From positions 1 to 28,416 of the forward strand of contig CAINTU010000156.1 of assembly GCA_903853515.1 (NCBI GenBank): a stretch of 28,416 nt of DNA, written 5' to 3'. Below are positions 23,711 through 28,416 of this stretch, piece by piece (position 1 is the first letter of the stretch; each line of letters opens with the position of its first letter). The notes below the pieces were generated by a model. It was given only the letters and a program-made list of their open reading frames with translations, was not told where the DNA came from and searched no databases. The DNA is from an uncultured Micrococcales bacterium (GTDB taxonomy: Bacteria > Actinomycetota > Actinomycetes > Actinomycetales > Microbacteriaceae). The position numbers were made by a program, and so were the translations under genes.

Positions 23711-24489
23711 AGCCAACCGAGTCTTTCTCGAACAGCATCGGCTTGCGCCTTTTGTAATACGCTAAAGCCACCGAGGCCGAGCACAAAATCGAGTTGAGCC
23801 ATTGCCGAATCTTCGACGGGCAGTTGCAGAATCGATTCAATGCGATCTGCTTCGGCAGGGTATTGCTTTTCGAATCTTCTAAAGCGGTCGAGGTTATCTT
23901 CTAGGCCTTCTGTGCCCAGTGCAACAGGCAGTCGATCGCGCACAAAGCCGAGCACGTGCTTTAGGTAATAGCTTCTGATGGCTTGACCCGCTATAAGAAT
24001 CTCGCCCCGACGGGCGCGACCCACCGCGATCAAGACAAGGGCTAAAAACAACCCCCACTCGGTTTGTTCATCAAACGCTGCGCCTTTGGTGCGCGATTCG
24101 ATGGCTTGCACTCTGGCAGTGATGTTGCTCTTATCGACAGGCACGGCCCAGTAATTCACCGAAGCCAACTCGAGTTCTGCGTCTTCAAAAACGGCGAACT
24201 CGAGCACATGCCCGTTGCGATAGACAACTTTTAGACCATGAGCTGTTTCTCGTGCAGCCACAATCACATCATCAGAGTCAGGCAACCAACTCAAGTTTTG
24301 GCGAAAGCCTTCGCCAGTGCCAGATTTTACGACGAGAAAGAAATCGTGATCAGACCATTCATCCACTCGCGAAGTATCTGCGGCTGAACCGACTAAAACG
24401 AGCCCTAAAACATCTGCGTTCTCTTGCGCGCTAGCAGCGAGACGGTCAGAGTAATTCAGAAAATCTGCGAGCGCCTTATTTGCAGTCAT
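23707..24489 (-). CDS. Nucleotidyltransferase-fold protein
   Basis: A 260-residue protein with a minimal nucleotidyltransferase N-domain: LVLVGSAADTSRVDEWSDHDFFLVV, giving GS (34-35) and the metal-binding pair D47/D49. A third acid may lie in LEFAVFEDAE near 97. A helical domain fills the second half (VLIAVGRARRGEILIAGQAIRSYYLKHVL). The layout resembles aminoglycoside adenylyltransferases and related proteins of unknown substrate; the resemblance does not prove resistance activity. It is the third gene of a minus-strand group after MarR and DUF2127, 27 bases behind the latter. Its stop overlaps the convergent MMPL stop in the four bases CTAA. Confidence 0.72.
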   Translation of the reverse strand: MTANKALADFLNYSDRLAASAQENADVLGLVLVGSAADTSRVDEWSDHDFFLVVKSGTGEGFRQNLSWLPDSDDVIVAARETAHGLKVVYRNGHVLEFAVFEDAELELASVNYWAVPVDKSNITARVQAIESRTKGAAFDEQTEWGLFLALVLIAVGRARRGEILIAGQAIRSYYLKHVLGFVRDRLPVALGTEGLEDNLDRFRRFEKQYPAEADRIESILQLPVEDSAMAQLDFVLGLGGFSVLQKAQADAVRERLGWL

Positions 24490-24516
24490 TTTTAGAGATT
24501 AACTTTCTGCGCAACA

Positions 24517-25062
24517 CTAATGGGCAGCAGCGTGCTCGTTGCGTTTCTTATGCAGTTGCCACTCACGGTTGGTGATCCAAATCATAAAGATGTCAAAGAT
24601 GGTGAGTGCAAAAACACCCCAGGTGAATTCATTGAACAAATCGACCGTTTGCAATATCACAAAAATCACCAGGGCAGCCAGCATCATCGGGTATGCCCAC
24701 ATTCTGTTTCTAAACAGTGCATAAACCAACACGACTTTCACGGCGCCGTGCGTAACTAAATAGATCGCGCCAAGCAGAGTTGAGTGGCCATCTAATGATT
24801 GGGTGTATTTGAGTATCGCTAAACCAAAAGCATTTTCAGGGTTCGCGTTGAGAAACATCGATGACAAGCTTTGGCCAAGGTCTTTGAATACGTTCACCGG
24901 AATCAAAAGCAAAGCCAGCGCGCCAAGCAACTCGGTTAGACCGCCTAGACCTTTAAGCCACAAGCTAATCAAAAACGCTCTGTGCAGACTCGTCGATTCG
25001 CCAGGAACCAAGACCGGTTTGCCACTGCGCTTGCGGCTACCAAGCCAGATGAATTTCGCCAT
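24517..25062 (-). CDS. DUF2127 family membrane protein
   Basis: A 181-residue protein with four transmembrane helices (about 28-52, 93-116, 120-140 and 144-163). The pattern THGAVKVVLVYALFRNRMWAYPMMLAALVIFVILQ and the end LTIFDIFMIWITNREWQ match the DUF2127 family, whose function is not known. A basic N-terminal segment (WLGSRKRSGKP) precedes the first helix. It begins 2 bases after the MarR stop, so the pair is one operon and the regulator probably controls its own operon. Confidence 0.8.
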   Translation of the reverse strand: MAKFIWLGSRKRSGKPVLVPGESTSLHRAFLISLWLKGLGGLTELLGALALLLIPVNVFKDLGQSLSSMFLNANPENAFGLAILKYTQSLDGHSTLLGAIYLVTHGAVKVVLVYALFRNRMWAYPMMLAALVIFVILQTVDLFNEFTWGVFALTIFDIFMIWITNREWQLHKKRNEHAAAH

Positions 25063-25064
25063 CG

Positions 25065-25583
25065 CTATATAGCTTTCTTTAGGTGGGCAGCAAGCTTGCC
25101 GTTTAAACGCACGTATTCAATCAATTCTTCGTCTGTGAAAACACTAAACATTTCGGTCATCAACCGTTCGTGCTTCGGCATGTGCTTTTTGAAGAGCTCG
25201 GTCGTTTTCGGCGTTACCGAGATTAGAAAAACACGCTTGTCGAGTGGGCTCGATTGGCGCGTTATGAAACCCTCGTCTTCTAGCGCATCGGCAAGGCGGG
25301 TAACAGCGCGCGGAGTAACATCGAGCAACTCGGCCGCCTCACCCATGGTCAAAGTTTTGTGTCTATTCAAAATAGCCAGCAGCATCAGGCGTGGCCCACT
25401 AGCCGAAAACTCGCTATCGACCATGCGATCGAACCAGCGCGAAAACAAGTGACCAACACGCATCGTTACACCGCCAGCCAAGAGGCCTCGACGCGGTTTT
25501 GGCACGCGGGCAATGTCGCCTTCGCCCTCAAAAAGTTGACGCAGGCGCTCTGGCGGCGCTAGTCGTTCAATCTCTTTAGCCAT
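25065..25583 (-). CDS. MarR-family transcriptional regulator
   Basis: A 172-residue winged-helix regulator. The core is TMGEAAELLDVTPRAVTRLADALEDEGFITRQ followed by the wing SPLDKRVFLISVTPK, a MarR signature. A 50-residue basic N-terminal extension precedes it (PKPRRGLLAGG), and a dimerisation helix ends the protein. I chose the ATG at 25583 (MAKEIERLA); an in-frame start at 25604 adds seven residues. It heads the operon MarR - DUF2127 - nucleotidyltransferase and is divergent to dcd, 54 bases away. The ligand is unknown. Confidence 0.87.
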   Translation of the reverse strand: MAKEIERLAPPERLRQLFEGEGDIARVPKPRRGLLAGGVTMRVGHLFSRWFDRMVDSEFSASGPRLMLLAILNRHKTLTMGEAAELLDVTPRAVTRLADALEDEGFITRQSSPLDKRVFLISVTPKTTELFKKHMPKHERLMTEMFSVFTDEELIEYVRLNGKLAAHLKKAI

Positions 25584-25637
25584 GGGTCTATTTTGCCTTA
25601 CCAAAGTGCCTTGCGCCTATCGGGTAACCTATAAGAC

Positions 25638-26240
25638 ATGTTGATGTCAGACCGCGATATTCGCGCCGAAATTGAAGCAGGCCGCATCGGCCTTGACCCT
25701 CTCGAGATGAGCTTGTTGCAACCTTCGAGCATGGATGTTCGGCTCGATCGATTCTTTCGCCTTTTCGACAATCACAAGTACGCCTACATCGACCCTGCCG
25801 AAGACCAATCTGATTTGACTCGCTTGATCGAAGTCAATTCAGACGAGGCATTTGTGCTGCATCCTGGTGAATTCGTCTTGGGTTCGACTTATGAATTCGT
25901 TACCCTGCCAGATAACATTGCCGCTCGCCTCGAAGGCAAAAGCTCACTTGGTCGCCTTGGTCTGTTGACTCACTCGACTGCGGGTTTTGTAGACCCCGGG
26001 TTTAAGGGCCACGTCACACTAGAGCTCGCCAATGTTTCAAGCCTGCCAATCAAACTTTGGCCTGGCATGAAAGTCGGCCAACTGTGCTTCTTTATGCTCT
26101 CGTCACCAAGCGAGACCCCCTATGGCAGCGCGAAATACAACTCGCGCTATCAGGGGCAGCGCGGGCCAACAGCTTCGCGCAGCTTCATCAACTTTTATCG
26201 CACCGATGTCGGCAACGAGCCGCTCGAAAGCGGCAACTAG
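25638..26240 (+). CDS. dcd: dCTP deaminase (probably bifunctional, dUMP-forming)
   Basis: A 200-residue trimeric enzyme of the dUTPase superfamily that deaminates dCTP for thymidylate synthesis. Landmarks are SDRDIRAEIEAGRI, QPSSMDVRLDRFFRLF, the EGKSSLGRLGL motif, STAGFVDPGFKGHVTLELANVS with the catalytic Glu, and the C-terminal SRYQGQRGPTASRSF that closes the active site. It resembles the bifunctional deaminase/dUTPase common in actinobacteria, though sequence alone does not prove this. The ATG gives MLMSDRD, matching the usual MLLSDRD. No ribosome binding site is seen; TAACCT lies 7 bases upstream as a possible -10, suggesting leaderless mRNA. Its stop abuts the convergent transporter stop. 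Confidence 0.94.
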   Translation: MLMSDRDIRAEIEAGRIGLDPLEMSLLQPSSMDVRLDRFFRLFDNHKYAYIDPAEDQSDLTRLIEVNSDEAFVLHPGEFVLGSTYEFVTLPDNIAARLEGKSSLGRLGLLTHSTAGFVDPGFKGHVTLELANVSSLPIKLWPGMKVGQLCFFMLSSPSETPYGSAKYNSRYQGQRGPTASRSFINFYRTDVGNEPLESGN

Positions 26241-27572
26241 TTATTCAGCAATCTTTGGGTTCGGGTGCACTCGCATAAACAATGCGAGACCAACACCGAG
26301 CACAAGCATGATTCCTAGGATTCCGAATATCGACGCATTCTTTGCACCGAGCGCCCCAGCCACGGTCAGCGACAAGGTCCACATCGTTGGTGACAAGTAG
26401 CTGGCAGCTTTTCCAGTGGTTTGATATAGGCCGAACAGTTCGCCCTCGCGGCCATCCGGTGCGATTCGTGCCATAAAAGTGCGCGACGAAGCCTGAGCCG
26501 GGCCAACAAAGAGGCAAAGGGCGAGGCCGAGAGTCCAATAGGTAATTTTGCCTTCACCCGCGAACGCGAACACCCCGACACCGGCGACCAAAAGACCGAC
26601 CAACGAAATCAGAATCGTGCGCTTGGTGCCGATGCGGTCATCCATGAAGCCTCCTAAACCAGCGCCGATTCCTGCAACGATGTTGGCAGCGATGCCAAAC
26701 ATGATCACCTGTGTTTGACTGAAGCCAAAGGCAACCGAACCAAGAATCGCACCAAAGGTGAAGATACCTGCGAGCGCATCACGATAAATGGCGCTGGCAA
26801 TCAGATATTTGAGCACGTCTGGCGACTTGCGTCGCAGCTCTCCCAGCTGAGCGAACAGAGCGCGATAACTTGCGCCGATGCTTTCACGGGCAATCTTTTC
26901 GTTCGTTGCCTCAACTTCTGGCACAAATATGGCAAGTGGAATCGTAAACACAGTCATCCAAGCGGCGCTAAATAAAAACAACACACGGATGTTTTCTGCG
27001 TTGGCTGTGCTCACGCCAAACATCGGCACATCAGGCAAAACAAAACCGAAGAGCGAGAATACCAGCAACAAAATGCCGCCCACATAACCAAGACCCCAAG
27101 CAATACCACTGATGCGGCCCATTGTGGTTGGGTTGGTGACTTGCTTGAGCATTGCGTAATAGTTGATAAACGAGGTTTCTTGAACAACCGAGCCGATTGC
27201 ATAGAGCACGACGCCAAAAACAAAGAAGCTCGGCAATGGCTCAACGAAATAGGTTGCCAACATGATTGCAATCAGAAGCGCCGAGTTGATAAGCAGCCAA
27301 CGTTTGCGGTGGCCGGCGGCGTCGCTGCGTCGACCAAAGACAGGGGCGCTAATGGCGACCGCGAGCCCCCCGATTATTATGCCGATGCCGAGCTGGCTCG
27401 CCAAGACATCTTTATTTGGCCCAAAATAACTTGAGGTTATATAGGTCGCAAAGATAAAGGTCTGAATGATCGTTGGGTATGGCTGTTCGGCCCAGTCCCA
27501 GAGCATCCATGCCCAAGTGGCGTGCTTGCTAAGTGGTTTGCGAGTGTTGCTTGCTGCGGCGATTTGGCTCAT
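26241..27572 (-). CDS. MFS transporter, UMF1 (Atg22-like) family
   Basis: A 443-residue transporter with about twelve hydrophobic segments. The start WAWMLWDWAEQPYPTIIQTFIFATYIT is the UMF1 signature (typically W-x-x-Y/W-D-W-A). A conserved segment, GRISGIAWGLGYVGGILLLVFSL, and the short loop VFGRRSDAAGHRKRWL between helices two and three are also present. In fungi the related Atg22 releases amino acids from vacuoles; the bacterial substrate is unknown. A perfect palindrome sits just before the ATG (see separate entry). The stop touches the dcd stop with no bases between. Confidence 0.87.
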   Translation of the reverse strand: MSQIAAASNTRKPLSKHATWAWMLWDWAEQPYPTIIQTFIFATYITSSYFGPNKDVLASQLGIGIIIGGLAVAISAPVFGRRSDAAGHRKRWLLINSALLIAIMLATYFVEPLPSFFVFGVVLYAIGSVVQETSFINYYAMLKQVTNPTTMGRISGIAWGLGYVGGILLLVFSLFGFVLPDVPMFGVSTANAENIRVLFLFSAAWMTVFTIPLAIFVPEVEATNEKIARESIGASYRALFAQLGELRRKSPDVLKYLIASAIYRDALAGIFTFGAILGSVAFGFSQTQVIMFGIAANIVAGIGAGLGGFMDDRIGTKRTILISLVGLLVAGVGVFAFAGEGKITYWTLGLALCLFVGPAQASSRTFMARIAPDGREGELFGLYQTTGKAASYLSPTMWTLSLTVAGALGAKNASIFGILGIMLVLGVGLALFMRVHPNPKIAE

Positions 27573-27574
27573 AG

Positions 27575-27588
27575 AGGCAAGTTTGCCT
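27575..27588 (-). promoter_or_regulatory. Palindrome at the MFS transporter start
   Basis: AGGCAA-GT-TTGCCT, a perfect 6-bp inverted repeat, lies 2 bases before the transporter ATG. In the mRNA the only AGG is inside the stem, so it could hide the ribosome binding site; as DNA it could be an operator. Confidence 0.4.
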
Positions 27589-27624
27589 GAACTAGGGCGC
27601 GAAGCGACGATTATTAGGGTGAAT

Positions 27625-27711
27625 ATGAGGGTTCAATTCGGTAACAACGCGGCTTTCATTGGGGCTAAGCCCTTGAATTCCATGGATTTTGGCTCGAAAC
27701 CTGAAAGTTGA
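27625..27711 (+). CDS. Possible very short open reading frame upstream of dnaK
   Basis: A 28-codon frame starting ATG at 27625 (MRVQFGNNAAFIGAKPLN...), after GGGTG and a TATTAG that could be a -10. It ends inside the upstream HspR-type repeat. It is too short to support from composition and may be chance; it is listed because it lies in the 258-base gap before dnaK. Confidence 0.15.
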   Translation: MRVQFGNNAAFIGAKPLNSMDFGSKPES

Positions 27712-27727
27712 GTGTGAAACGCTCAAG
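27707..27727. promoter_or_regulatory. HAIR-type HspR operator (distal)
   Basis: GTTGAGT-N7-GCTCAAG, one mismatch per half from the actinobacterial HspR-binding HAIR consensus CTTGAGT-N7-ACTCAAG. It lies 15 bases upstream of the predicted dnaK -35. Confidence 0.75.
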
Positions 27728-27742
27728 TTTTGCTAAAAATAC

Positions 27743-27771
27743 TTGACAAGAGTAGAGCGCAGTGTGAAACT
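27743..27771 (+). promoter_or_regulatory. dnaK promoter
   Basis: A consensus -35 TTGACA (27743-27748), then 17 bases to a weak -10 GAAACT (27766-27771). Transcription would begin inside the proximal HspR repeat, so repressor binding would block it. Confidence 0.6.
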
Positions 27772-27790
27772 TGAGCCTGTTGGACTCAAG
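27770..27790. promoter_or_regulatory. HAIR-type HspR operator (proximal)
   Basis: CTTGAGC-N7-ACTCAAG, one base from the HAIR consensus, directly overlapping the predicted dnaK start site. A further half-site-like ACTCAA-GT-TTGAGT follows at 27784-27797. Confidence 0.85.
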
Positions 27791-27830
27791 TTTGAGTTCA
27801 ACGAGTTAAACCTCATAAGGAGAAAATCAC

Positions 27831-28416
27831 ATGGCACGTGCAGTAGGCATCGACCTGGGCACCACCAACAGCGCGGTTAGCGTGCTAGAGGGTGGCGAAC
27901 CCACCGTAATTGCTAACGCAGAAGGCTTTCGCACTACCCCTTCGGTAGTCGCATTCACCAAAGACGGCGAGGTGCTAGTCGGCGAGACCGCAAAGCGCCA
28001 GGCTGTCACCAACGTCGATCGAACCATCGCTTCGGTCAAGCGCCACATGGGCACTGACTGGAAGACCCCTGACTTCGATGGCAAGCGCTACACCCCACAA
28101 GAAATTTCAGCCCGCATCTTGATGAAACTCAAGCGCGACGCAGAGACCTATTTGGGTGAGAGCGTGACCGACGCGGTTATCACCGTGCCGGCATATTTCA
28201 ACGACGCCGAGCGTCAAGCAACTAAAGAAGCTGGCGAAATTGCCGGCCTAAATGTTTTGCGCATCATCAACGAGCCAACTGCAGCTGCACTCGCATATGG
28301 TCTCGACAAGGGTCGTCAAGACGAGCTAATCCTTGTGTTCGACTTGGGCGGCGGATCCTTCGACGTCTCGCTTCTCGAAGTTGGCAAAGACGATGACTTT
28401 TCGACCATTCAGGTTC
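27831..28416 (+). CDS. dnaK: Chaperone DnaK (partial, N-terminal part)
   Basis: The first 195 residues of the Hsp70 ATPase domain: GIDLGTTNSAVSVLEGGEP (phosphate 1 loop), EGFRTTPSVVAFTKDGEVLVGETAKRQAV, VITVPAYFNDAERQATKEAG, INEPTAAALAYGLDKG and VFDLGGGSFDVSLLEV (phosphate 2 loop, with Ser in place of the usual Thr). AAGGAG (27817-27822) precedes the ATG. The gene continues beyond the right edge. The two HspR-type operators upstream suggest the actinobacterial dnaK-grpE-dnaJ-hspR autoregulated heat-shock operon; those later genes are not visible here. Confidence 0.97.
   Translation, partial: MARAVGIDLGTTNSAVSVLEGGEPTVIANAEGFRTTPSVVAFTKDGEVLVGETAKRQAVTNVDRTIASVKRHMGTDWKTPDFDGKRYTPQEISARILMKLKRDAETYLGESVTDAVITVPAYFNDAERQATKEAGEIAGLNVLRIINEPTAAALAYGLDKGRQDELILVFDLGGGSFDVSLLEVGKDDDFSTIQV

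Noticed and set aside
27660..27674. GGGC-TAA-GCCC hairpin upstream of dnaK as a terminator
   Set aside because: The stem is only 4 bp and no T-run follows.

Overview
The window looks like a chromosomal segment from a small, compact actinobacterium, most likely a Microbacteriaceae relative of the freshwater Luna group (Rhodoluna/Aquiluna type). This rests on the roughly balanced base composition (judged by eye), the actinobacterial order murJ - DUF6049 - NUDIX - CCA-adding enzyme - rpsF - ssb - rpsR - rplI - dnaB, GTG/TTG starts, several genes with no visible ribosome binding site (likely leaderless), HAIR-type (HspR) operators before dnaK, and very tight gene packing. The genus is inference.

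Layout. 1-1292 (minus): a coupled NUDIX / reduced DUF6049 membrane protein / murJ operon, with murJ running off the left edge. 1350-4621 (plus): CCA tRNA nucleotidyltransferase, then the rpsF-ssb-rpsR-rplI block ending in a strong terminator. 4622-5024: a long intergenic stretch with a dense array of DnaA boxes, an AT-rich core and two palindromes, leading into dnaB (5025-6374). 6378-7227: two small unknown membrane proteins. 7271-8662 (minus): purB. 8768-10317: a small WXG100-like helical protein translationally coupled to a large alpha/beta hydrolase. 10369-10794 (minus): a phage-holin-4 family membrane protein. 10832-14462: E1 alpha, E1 beta and E2 of a 2-oxoacid dehydrogenase complex. 14550-15606: three small unknown membrane proteins in an AT-richer patch. 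15866-16600: L28-L33-S14, all without zinc ribbons. 16817-17095: HU. 17183-20523: a CopD-CtaG copper/oxidase-assembly fusion coupled to a PIF1-like helicase. 20592-23710: esterase and MMPL exporter, divergent. 23707-25583 (minus): MarR regulator, DUF2127 membrane protein and a nucleotidyltransferase-fold protein. 25638-26240: dCTP deaminase. 26241-27572 (minus): UMF1-type MFS transporter. 27831 to the right edge: dnaK with two HspR-type operators.

Most genes are housekeeping. The unusual parts are the DnaA-box array before dnaB, which is oriC-like in architecture but lies away from dnaA in this window; the WXG-like/hydrolase pair; the strongly shortened DUF6049 protein beside murJ; the small membrane-protein island at 14.5-15.6 kb; and several leader or operator palindromes. 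I see no insertion sequence, prophage, CRISPR array, rRNA or tRNA.
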